Part shown: positions 50,907 through 58,301 of the stretch, in pieces
How positions within the stretch are numbered: position 1 is the stretch's first letter
How the letters are laid out: every line of letters starts with the position of its first letter
Assembly (NCBI GenBank): GCA_049614485.1
Contig: JBMZDR010000002.1
Location: 145,664 to 209,663, forward strand
DNA length: 64,000 nt
Source: GCA-2733415 sp049614485
Lineage (GTDB): Bacteria > Bacteroidota > Bacteroidia > Flavobacteriales > Flavobacteriaceae
Direction: 5' to 3'
The notes under the pieces: generated by a model
What the model was told of the DNA's origin: nothing
The model's input: only the letters and a program-made list of their open reading frames with translations
Database searches by the model: none
Made by a program: the position numbers and the translations under genes

Positions 50907-51605
50907 ATGAACTTACGCTGTGTAGTTGTAGACGACTCAACAATACAAAGGATGTCAATAGTAAAACTTGTCAAAAATCATCCTTCATTAACATTAATCG
51001 CTGAATACAGCAATGCCGTTGACACCAAGAAAGGATTAAACGAAACTGAAGTTGACTTGATTTTCCTTGATATTGAAATGCCAATTATTAATGGGTTTGA
51101 ACTATTGGACGTTTTAAAAAACAAACCTCAAATTATATTTGTTACCGGGAAAACAGAATACGCTTTTAAAGCTTTTGACTATGACGCAACCGACTACTTA
51201 CATAAACCAATAACTCAAGAACGGTTTAACCTTGCTGTAAATAAAGCCTTAGAATACCATACACTTAAGTTTGAAAACAGCACTATTGAAAACGATTATA
51301 TTTTTGTAAAAAGTAATCTAAAAAAACGTAAAGTTTACGTTAATACAATTTTATGGGTTGAAGCCCTTGGTGATTACATCAAACTTGTTACAACCGAAGA
51401 AAGTTATGTAATACTCTCTACAATGAAAGCTTTTGAAAAAGAAATAGAAGCTTATTCCTTTATGAGAATCCATAAGTCTTACATAGCCAATCTTAAAAAA
51501 ATTACAAAGTTCAATAGTAAATTTGTTGAAATTAACAACAACAACCTGCCCTTAAGCAGAAACAAGAAGAAACTATTAATTGAAGCTTTAGAAGATATTC
51601 AATAA
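50907..51605 (+). CDS. LytTR-type response regulator
   Basis: A 232-aa two-domain regulator. The receiver domain (residues 1-120) has the acidic pair VVVDDS, phospho-acceptor Asp55 in LIFLDIEMP, and the late Lys in YLHKPI. The LytTR DNA-binding domain (about 130-232) has ILWVEALGDYIKLVT, FMRIHKSYIANL and LPLSRNKKKLL. No histidine kinase gene lies beside it, so the partner is elsewhere. Its last 7 bases overlap the end of the convergent priA gene. Confidence 0.95.
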   Translation: MNLRCVVVDDSTIQRMSIVKLVKNHPSLTLIAEYSNAVDTKKGLNETEVDLIFLDIEMPIINGFELLDVLKNKPQIIFVTGKTEYAFKAFDYDATDYLHKPITQERFNLAVNKALEYHTLKFENSTIENDYIFVKSNLKKRKVYVNTILWVEALGDYIKLVTTEESYVILSTMKAFEKEIEAYSFMRIHKSYIANLKKITKFNSKFVEINNNNLPLSRNKKKLLIEALEDIQ

Positions 51606-54049
51606 GCATCAACATTTAAAATAATCTTAATTGATCTAAACTCTTTTACAGACATAAAGCTATTCTTTACCTTAAGAATGGCTTTTTTTGTTTGTACTGC
51701 AGATTGTTTGTTAGGGATTTTCAACAACACATTTTTAATATATTCATTTCTCACACGAGACACCGCTGGAAACTCAGGCCCTAGCACATTATTTTTAAAA
51801 GACAACCGTAATGATTTCGCAAACCAATCCGAACCTTGCTCCACTTTATTATAATCGCGGTGTTTAAATGTAATTTTGATTAATTTATTTGAAGGCGGGT
51901 ATTTATAAGCAAATCTCTGATCTAACTGCTCTTTATACATACTTTCGTAATCATGTGTCGATACCTGCTGTAAGATATTGTGAAACGGATTATAACTCTG
52001 AATAATCACCTTTCCTTTTTTATCAAATCGCCCTGCTCTACCCGCTACTTGAGACATTAACTGAAAACTACGTTCGTGCGCTCTGAAATCAGGGAAATTT
52101 AACATTGAATCTGCACTCAAAACACCTACCAAACTCACGTTTTTAAAATCCAACCCTTTAGTTAGCATTTGCGTACCTACCAAAATATCAATTTCATGTT
52201 GCTCAAAAGCTGTTATTATTTTCTGATAGCCATACTTACCACGAGTGGTGTCTAAATCCATTCGCCCAATTTTCAAATCAGGATATAACTCATTTAATTC
52301 TTTTTCTAATTGCTCTGTACCAAAACCTTTTGTATCCAACTCATTACTCCCGCAAGATAAGCACGCATACTGCATTGCCATTTGATAGCCACAATAATGA
52401 CAGCGCAATTGTTTTTTATATTGATGATAGGTTAAACTCACATCACAACTAGGGCATTGTGTAGCTTCGCCGCATGTACCACATTCTACAATTGGAGAAA
52501 AACCGCGTCGGTTTTGAAACAAAATAACCTGCTCTTCGTTTTCTATTGCCAAATCAATCTCCTCTAATAATTTATCAGAGAAATGACCTTTCATTTTTTT
52601 ACGTTTATACTTATCCTTTAAGTCTACCAGCTCAATACCCGGAAGCTGGACATTACTATGACGTTGTGTTAAAGTCACCAATCCGTATTTATCAGATTTT
52701 GCATTATAGTAACTTTCTAGACTTGGCGTAGCACTCCCTAAAACTATTTGAGCTTTTTGTAGTTTTGCTAAAACTATAGCTGCATCTCTTGCATGGTAAC
52801 GTGGTGCAGGATCAAATTGTTTAAACGACTGCTCATGCTCTTCATCAACAACTATTAAACCTAAATTAGAAAACGGCAACAACACCGATGAACGCGCACC
52901 TATAACTAATTGTGGTGCACTAGCATTTAACAACACTTTGTTCCAAGACTCCACACGCTCATTAACTGAATACTTAGAATGATAAACTACAATTTTATCA
53001 CCGAAATACGTTTTTAAACGCGCTATTAATTGTGTAGTCAACGCTATTTCTGGCAACAAATAAAGCACCTGTTTATTTTCTTTAAACGCGTCTTCTATTA
53101 GTTTTACATAAATTTCTGTTTTACCAGAAGCCGTAACCCCATGCAACAGACAAACTTTATCTTTACTAAAATCAGCTCGAACTTTAGCTAGAGCAATTTC
53201 TTGATGTTGGTTTAAAACTTTTGAGGCGTTGGTTTCATTATCATATTGGTTTCTATCTGTTTGCACATAATAAAATTCTAAAACATTCTTATCAACCAAC
53301 CCTTTTATTACAGCTGAAGATACTAAAGCATGCTGCTCTAGCACTTTTGCCTTGATTGGTTTTGAACTCGTTGCTTTTAAAGCAAAATACCCAAGTATTG
53401 CTTCCCTTTGCTTTTTAGCACGAGATAACTCCTCTAATAGCGTCTGTAAACTTTTATCCGAACTATACGCATCAGCCAAACGAACATACTTTACTAATTT
53501 TGGCTTGTACTGCTCATAGATTTCTTCCTGCAGTTTCACATACCCTCTTTCCAACAAGCCTTTAATAGGCTTCAACACATTTTTTTTACCTAAAATTGCA
53601 TTGACCTCAGAAACTTTCAAAGATGACTTATGCTCCAAAGCCTCTAAGACCAAAAATTCATCATCTGTCAAATCTGCTTCATTTACAACTTCAACCAGCG
53701 TTTTAGATATTAAGGTTTCACTTTCTAACAAGAATGAACTTGGTAAGGATGCACGCATCACATCACCTAAACTACAGAGATAATAGTCTGAAATCCATTT
53801 CCAGAATTGCAACTGATATTCATTAACAACAGAATGTTCATCTAATATCTGATGAATATCCTTAGCCTCGTATGTTTTCGGCTCATTTTGATGCACACTA
53901 TACACAATAGCCGTATACAGCTTACTTTTTCCAAACGGTACAGCAACTCGCATTCCTGGTTTTAGAAAAGCAGACTCAACTTCATTTATACTATATGTAA
54001 ATAGTTTAACTAAAGGAATTGGTAATATGACATCTATAAAATATTGCAC
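51599..54049 (-). CDS. priA: Primosomal protein N' (replication restart helicase PriA)
   Basis: An 816-aa superfamily-2 helicase that reloads the replisome at stalled forks. It has an N-terminal 3'-DNA-end binding domain (YFIDVILPIPLVKLFTYSI), Walker A in HGVTASGKTEIY, DEEH Walker B (VVDEEHEQSFKQFDP), and an eight-cysteine zinc region (CGTCGEATQCPSC...CHYCG...CLSCGS; the region contains 8 Cys). Helicase motifs V and VI (QMLTKGLDF, QVAGRAGR) complete it. It starts with GTG at 54049; a TAAATTTG element only 5 bases upstream suggests a near-leaderless transcript. Confidence 0.96.
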   Translation of the reverse strand: MQYFIDVILPIPLVKLFTYSINEVESAFLKPGMRVAVPFGKSKLYTAIVYSVHQNEPKTYEAKDIHQILDEHSVVNEYQLQFWKWISDYYLCSLGDVMRASLPSSFLLESETLISKTLVEVVNEADLTDDEFLVLEALEHKSSLKVSEVNAILGKKNVLKPIKGLLERGYVKLQEEIYEQYKPKLVKYVRLADAYSSDKSLQTLLEELSRAKKQREAILGYFALKATSSKPIKAKVLEQHALVSSAVIKGLVDKNVLEFYYVQTDRNQYDNETNASKVLNQHQEIALAKVRADFSKDKVCLLHGVTASGKTEIYVKLIEDAFKENKQVLYLLPEIALTTQLIARLKTYFGDKIVVYHSKYSVNERVESWNKVLLNASAPQLVIGARSSVLLPFSNLGLIVVDEEHEQSFKQFDPAPRYHARDAAIVLAKLQKAQIVLGSATPSLESYYNAKSDKYGLVTLTQRHSNVQLPGIELVDLKDKYKRKKMKGHFSDKLLEEIDLAIENEEQVILFQNRRGFSPIVECGTCGEATQCPSCDVSLTYHQYKKQLRCHYCGYQMAMQYACLSCGSNELDTKGFGTEQLEKELNELYPDLKIGRMDLDTTRGKYGYQKIITAFEQHEIDILVGTQMLTKGLDFKNVSLVGVLSADSMLNFPDFRAHERSFQLMSQVAGRAGRFDKKGKVIIQSYNPFHNILQQVSTHDYESMYKEQLDQRFAYKYPPSNKLIKITFKHRDYNKVEQGSDWFAKSLRLSFKNNVLGPEFPAVSRVRNEYIKNVLLKIPNKQSAVQTKKAILKVKNSFMSVKEFRSIKIILNVDAY

Positions 54050-54053
54050 AACA

Positions 54054-54061
54054 CAAATTTA
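54054..54061 (-). promoter_or_regulatory. -7 element TAAATTTG five bases before the priA GTG start
   Basis: Exact TAnnTTTG on the minus strand. Transcription from it would begin at or next to the GTG at 54049. No TTG at normal -33 spacing was found, so it is tentative. Confidence 0.35.
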
Positions 54062-54123
54062 GACATTCAATTGTTAATACAGAATGAGCAAATACATATT
54101 TTAAATTGAGTTATCAACAACAA

Positions 54124-54155
54124 AAAAGAGTCAACATAAACATGCTGACTCTTTT
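54124..54155 (-). terminator. Terminator after the chalcone-isomerase-like gene
   Basis: The stem AAAAGAGTCA/TGACTCTTTT extends past one mismatch by CAT/ATG; it lies 27 bases after the minus-strand stop at 54182. Confidence 0.8.
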
Positions 54156-54181
54156 ATTATTTTTTAATAGTCCATTAAAAA

Positions 54182-54733
54182 CTACTTCCCTAACATTCCT
54201 TCTTTTAAATCATCATCTGCTGGCTCATTTCCTAACCAAATAGCATACAAGGCTTTTTTAAAATCTAAACCTGCCACAGAACCTTTTTCTTTTCCATTTC
54301 TATAAACGGTTGTTTTCCCATTCGTATACACGATATCAAAAACAGTTCCTTCTACTATTTTTTCATTAAAGAAACCTTTGAATTTAGATATTTGATCTTT
54401 AGTAGCTTTACCGTGTGATGAATTTTCAAAACCCTCATTTACAGCTTTTACCATTTTTTCTTGAGTTACCTTACTATCCGTAATATGCAACTTTATAGCC
54501 ATCGGGCTATCACTATTTATTAACACATCTGCGTTTTTACTTTTATCAGTAACATACAACCCCCCAACATATAAATCAAACCATAATTTTTCACGCATCC
54601 CGGCTCCGTTTAAAGACATGTCTTCACCAGACAAAGTTACTTTATTTGGCAATGTGACTTCACCTACTTTTGTTTGAGCCATTGATACATTTGCACAAAT
54701 TACAAACGCCACTAGTAATACTAATTTTTTCAT
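54182..54733 (-). CDS. Chalcone isomerase-like secreted protein
   Basis: A 183-aa protein with a signal peptide (MKKLVLLVAFVICANVSMAQ) and a mature chalcone-isomerase fold: GEVTLPNKVTLSGEDMSLNGAGMREKLWFDLYVGGLYV then MAIKLHITDSKVTQEKMVKAVNEGF and a C-terminal LDFKKALYAIWLGNEP. Bacterial members are not flavonoid isomerases; the periplasmic role is unknown. It closes the nadC-yihY operon, 18 bases after yihY. Confidence 0.9.
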   Translation of the reverse strand: MKKLVLLVAFVICANVSMAQTKVGEVTLPNKVTLSGEDMSLNGAGMREKLWFDLYVGGLYVTDKSKNADVLINSDSPMAIKLHITDSKVTQEKMVKAVNEGFENSSHGKATKDQISKFKGFFNEKIVEGTVFDIVYTNGKTTVYRNGKEKGSVAGLDFKKALYAIWLGNEPADDDLKEGMLGK

Positions 54734-54751
54734 CTTATTAAATTTTAATTA

Positions 54752-55705
54752 TTAATTATGTTTAAGTTTATTTTCTACTTTTTTCCTTAACGTTAGCAAT
54801 GATGCATTTAACTCATAGCCTAACAATAAAATATTTGAGTTCAACCAAATATATAACATCAGAATTAATATTGCTCCGATAGATCCGTAAAGCTCATTAT
54901 ATTGAGCAAAATTCTCAACATAAACACCAAACAGATATGTTGTCACTAAAAACAACACTGTTGACAATGCAGCTCCAGGCGTAAAATACTTCCTTGAATT
55001 CTTTTCTGGTGCACCAAAATAGTAAAACATTGCGATAATCGTATAAAACATCAATGTAAATATGATATATTTTGCAACTTGCATTCCTATCAACTCATTA
55101 GATATCAACCCATAATCCTCTAAGTTTTGTATCACATACACCTCTACCAATGGTATTGCTATTACAGCTAAAAACAAAAACAATGCCAAAAGCAATGCTA
55201 CGCAGAATGCAGTAATGTACTGTTTTATAAAATTAGCGTTGATTTTTGTATGATATGAATTTTGAAACCCACTAAACAATGTGTTAACACCGTTTGCCAT
55301 TAAAAACATTGAAAATATAAACGATGAAGACAGCAACCCTACACGTTCTTTCTCAAAGATATTTGCTATAGTGTTTTCAAAAACTGCAACTGTACTTGAA
55401 GGCAAAACATCTTCTAAAAAAGGGAGCACATCAGCCTCATACTCTATAAATGTGATGATTGGAAGTAAGTTTAACACAAACAGAATAAACGGAAATAAGG
55501 ACATAAAAAAACTATACGAAATAGCACCTGCTCGAGTTGCCAAAGCGCCTTTAGCAATTCCCGTGATATACATTTCTAAAACATCATACAATGACATTCC
55601 GCGTAACCCCGGTATTTTAACATGTTTTACCGGAATAGTAATTTTATGAAAAACACGTTTTCCTAAAGTAATTAATTTCGTTTCTTTTTTGTGCTGCTCC
55701 TCCAC
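54752..55705 (-). CDS. YihY/BrkB family membrane protein
   Basis: A 317-aa inner-membrane protein with six transmembrane segments: the SYSFFMSLFPFILFVLNLLP segment, the MFLMANGVNTLFSGFQNSY loop and AQYNELYGSIGAILILMLYIWL near the C-terminus are family hallmarks. It is not ribonuclease BN, which was an earlier misannotation of this family. Function unknown. It starts 3 bases after the nadC stop. Confidence 0.93.
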   Translation of the reverse strand: MEEQHKKETKLITLGKRVFHKITIPVKHVKIPGLRGMSLYDVLEMYITGIAKGALATRAGAISYSFFMSLFPFILFVLNLLPIITFIEYEADVLPFLEDVLPSSTVAVFENTIANIFEKERVGLLSSSFIFSMFLMANGVNTLFSGFQNSYHTKINANFIKQYITAFCVALLLALFLFLAVIAIPLVEVYVIQNLEDYGLISNELIGMQVAKYIIFTLMFYTIIAMFYYFGAPEKNSRKYFTPGAALSTVLFLVTTYLFGVYVENFAQYNELYGSIGAILILMLYIWLNSNILLLGYELNASLLTLRKKVENKLKHN

Positions 55706-55708
55706 TAA

Positions 55709-56566
55709 CTAAACAGCCTTTAAACTTAAATCTAAATTATAAACAGAATGAGTCAATGCTCCAGATGAAATATAATCAACACCACAATTTGCATATTCTC
55801 TGGCTGTTTTTTCATTAATTCCTCCAGATGATTCTGTTAAGCATTTGTTACCTATTAATGTTACAGCTTTTTTTGTATCTTCATAATTGAAGTTATCAAT
55901 CAAAATTCTATAAACACCATTGGTTTTTAAAATCTCAGCGATCTCTTCTAAATTTCTAGCTTCAACAATTATTTTTAAATCTTTATTTTTCGCTTTTAGA
56001 TATGCCTGTGTTTTTTCAATAGCTTTAGTAATTCCTCCAGCAAAATCAATGTGGTTATCTTTTATCATAATCATATCATACAAAGCAAACCTATGATTAA
56101 CTCCTCCTCCAATTTTTACAGCCCATTTTTCTAACGCTCTAATTCCTGGTGTAGTTTTACGCGTATCCAATATTTGCGTTTTAGTCCCGTCCAAAAGGTC
56201 TACAAATAATTTAGTTTTAGTAGCTATTGCACTCATACGCTGCATAGCATTTAACACCAAACGTTCCGCCATTAATATACTTTGTGATTTCCCTTGCACA
56301 TAAAACACAATATCGCCGTGTTTTACAGCACTTCCATCCTCAATCAATGTTTCTACTTGCAAATCAGCATCTACATACTTAAATACAGCTTTAGCAAACT
56401 CAACACCAGCAATTATACCGTTATCTTTCACCAACAACTTAGCTTTACCGATTGCGGTGCTCGGAATGCATGATAATGAGGTATGGTCACCATCACCAAC
56501 ATCTTCACGTATGGCGTTAGCAATTATCAATTCTATTTCTTTTGTAAACTGTGCTTCTGAAATCAT
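55709..56566 (-). CDS. nadC: Nicotinate-nucleotide pyrophosphorylase (quinolinate phosphoribosyltransferase)
   Basis: A 285-aa NadC that converts quinolinate and PRPP to nicotinate mononucleotide in de novo NAD synthesis. It shows EDVGDGDHTS near the N-terminus, ERLVLNAMQRMSAIAT, the PRPP/quinolinate site DTRKTTPGIRALEKWAV, MIKDNHI and ESSGGINEKTAREYA. No nadA or nadB in this window. First gene of the nadC-yihY-chalcone-isomerase-like operon and divergent from rlmH. Confidence 0.97.
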   Translation of the reverse strand: MISEAQFTKEIELIIANAIREDVGDGDHTSLSCIPSTAIGKAKLLVKDNGIIAGVEFAKAVFKYVDADLQVETLIEDGSAVKHGDIVFYVQGKSQSILMAERLVLNAMQRMSAIATKTKLFVDLLDGTKTQILDTRKTTPGIRALEKWAVKIGGGVNHRFALYDMIMIKDNHIDFAGGITKAIEKTQAYLKAKNKDLKIIVEARNLEEIAEILKTNGVYRILIDNFNYEDTKKAVTLIGNKCLTESSGGINEKTAREYANCGVDYISSGALTHSVYNLDLSLKAV

Positions 56567-56639
56567 TTATATTGTATTTATTCTCTAACAAAAATAGAAA
56601 AAAGGTTTATTTTTGACCTATAATTCACTAATAATAGCA

Positions 56640-57113
56640 ATGCAAATCAAACTTATAGCCATCGGAAAAACTGACGATAAGCAATTACTTCAACTTATTG
56701 AACAGTACCAAAAAAGACTAAAACATTATATAAAGTTTGATTTGGACATTATTCCAGACATCAAGAACGTAAAAAATCTCTCAGAAAAACAACAAAAAGA
56801 AAAAGAAGGTGATTTAATTCTGAAGAAAATAAACTCTACAGATGTACTTGTACTATTAGATGAGAACGGCAAACAGTTTAGTTCGGTTGACTTTTCAACT
56901 TATTTACAAAAAAAAATGAATGCAGGTATTAAGCAATTGGTATTTGTTATTGGCGGCCCGTATGGATTTTCAGAAACTGTTTATCAAAAAGCACAAGGAA
57001 AGATATCCTTATCAAAAATGACATTTTCACATCAAATGATAAGATTGTTTGTCGTAGAACAAATTTACAGAGGGTTTACAATTTTAAAAAACGAACCCTA
57101 CCACCATCAATAA
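56640..57113 (+). CDS. rlmH: 23S rRNA (pseudouridine1915-N3)-methyltransferase RlmH
   Basis: A 157-aa SPOUT methyltransferase, the family's usual length from the ATG at 56640; a TTG at 56613 would add nine residues and is rejected. Landmarks are MQIKLIAIGKTDDKQL, VLLDENGKQFSS, VFVIGGPYGFSE (the knot's glycine loop) and the C-terminal SHQMIRLFVVEQIYRGF with PYHH. Confidence 0.97.
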   Translation: MQIKLIAIGKTDDKQLLQLIEQYQKRLKHYIKFDLDIIPDIKNVKNLSEKQQKEKEGDLILKKINSTDVLVLLDENGKQFSSVDFSTYLQKKMNAGIKQLVFVIGGPYGFSETVYQKAQGKISLSKMTFSHQMIRLFVVEQIYRGFTILKNEPYHHQ

Positions 57114-57116
57114 GGA

Positions 57117-57416
57117 TTAAAAAACTTTAAAGACTTCTTTGCGTTTTTTTAATTGTGTTTCTACATCTTTCAAAGTTTCTTTTACAGAAAGCTCATAATT
57201 TTTTTCGTCAGATTCTGCGAAAATTCTTGGTCCTGGCAAACTTAACTCCATTTTACACACCTTTCCTTTACCTTTTGGGTCATTGCGCTTTTCAATACTC
57301 ACATTCACACTGATTATCCAATCATACTTCCTCCCAAGCTTATTTAATTTATCAGTAATATACGCTGTCATGGCCTCACTAGTTGGCATGTTTAAAAATC
57401 GAACATTTATTATCAT
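57117..57416 (-). CDS. hpf: Ribosome hibernation promoting factor / RaiA family protein
   Basis: A 99-aa short-type HPF: MIINVRFLNMPTSEAMTAYI, a conserved KCMELSLP-like KVCKMELSLPGPRIFA strand, and the acidic DEKNYELSVKETLKDVETQLKK helix. It binds the decoding region of idle 70S ribosomes. It is too short to carry the dimerising C-terminal domain of long HPF. It converges with rlmH (3 bases apart). Confidence 0.9.
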   Translation of the reverse strand: MIINVRFLNMPTSEAMTAYITDKLNKLGRKYDWIISVNVSIEKRNDPKGKGKVCKMELSLPGPRIFAESDEKNYELSVKETLKDVETQLKKRKEVFKVF

Positions 57417-57504
57417 AATATGATTATTTTAGTTGTTCTATAAAGTTAATCAACTTTCTTATAATTATCAACGGTAATAGTCATTTAGTTTAGATAAGAA
57501 ATCA

Positions 57505-57512
57505 TATTTTTG
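57505..57512 (+). promoter_or_regulatory. -7 element TATTTTTG before rdgB
   Basis: Exact TAnnTTTG match 19 bases before the rdgB ATG at 57532. No clear TTG at -33 distance. Confidence 0.4.
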
Positions 57513-57531
57513 ACACAAATCATTACATCAA

Positions 57532-58104
57532 ATGGAATTAGTATTCGCTACCAACAATATAAACAAACTTCAAGAAGTTCAGGAAATGCTTCAAACAATA
57601 AAACTAACTACTTTAAAAGATATCAATTGCACTGAAGACATTCCTGAAAGTTCTCACACCATTGCAGGGAACGCCATTCAAAAAGTCAACTATCTTACTC
57701 AATATTATAGCGCTGATGGTTTTGCTGATGATACCGGTTTAGAAATTGAAGCATTAAATAATGAGCCTGGCGTGTATTCAGCACGATATGCTGGAGAAGA
57801 AAGATCTGCAGAAGCAAACATGAATTTGGTTTTAGAAAAACTCAAAAATCAATCAAATAAAAAAGCACGTTTTATTACCGTTATCGCACTGAACCTAAAC
57901 AGAGAACAGTATTTATTTGAAGGCGTTTGTAATGGAAAAATCATTTCAGAAAAAAGAGGAGAAAAAGGTTTTGGGTATGATCCGATATTTGTTCCAGACG
58001 GATTTGATAAAACATTTGCAGAAATGACCCAAGACGAAAAAGCAAGTGTTAGCCACCGAGGAAAAGCTGTAAAAAAACTTATTCAATTTTTAAATCAGCA
58101 ATAA
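57532..58104 (+). CDS. rdgB: Non-canonical purine NTP pyrophosphatase (RdgB/HAM1)
   Basis: A 190-aa enzyme that clears dITP, ITP and XTP from the nucleotide pool. Motifs: LVFATNNINKLQEVQEML at the N-terminus, FADDTGLEIEALNNEPGVYSARYAG, and the GFGYDPIFVPDG loop followed by SHRGKAVKKL. It diverges from the hibernation factor gene. Confidence 0.97.
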   Translation: MELVFATNNINKLQEVQEMLQTIKLTTLKDINCTEDIPESSHTIAGNAIQKVNYLTQYYSADGFADDTGLEIEALNNEPGVYSARYAGEERSAEANMNLVLEKLKNQSNKKARFITVIALNLNREQYLFEGVCNGKIISEKRGEKGFGYDPIFVPDGFDKTFAEMTQDEKASVSHRGKAVKKLIQFLNQQ

Positions 58105-58184
58105 CACATCTTTAAAAAAAAGACTAGAATAGCTACAAAAAATGATATTTTCACAACAAAAACGCTGATTTAAATATAAAAACG

Positions 58185-58192
58185 TATATTTG
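58185..58192 (+). promoter_or_regulatory. -7 element TATATTTG of the DEAD-box helicase gene
   Basis: Exact TAnnTTTG match 109 bases before the ATG at 58302, giving a leader of about 100 nt. The best -33 candidate is CTG at 58165-58167 (17-base spacer), one base off TTG. Confidence 0.5.
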
Positions 58193-58207
58193 CACCGAAT
58201 TTAAAAC

Positions 58208-58273
58208 CCACCATAGTGGTGGTCAATGTTACAAAAGAGCTTTATTTTACACGAATGGGTTGCTCTAAGTAAC
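58208..58273 (+). promoter_or_regulatory. Structured 5' leader of the DEAD-box helicase gene (two hairpins)
   Basis: Hairpin 1: CCACCA-TAG-TGGTGG (58208-58222). Hairpin 2: GTTAC (58228-58232) with GTAAC (58269-58273) and, inside, AGAGC (58236-58240) with GCTCT (58262-58266), separated by an AAA/AA internal loop and closing a 21-base loop. Both lie in the predicted transcript, before the ATG. This could be a temperature- or feedback-responsive leader as in cold-shock helicases; the function is inferred. Confidence 0.5.
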
Positions 58274-58301
58274 ATATTTGCGAACAGTAAAATAGAAGTA
58301 A

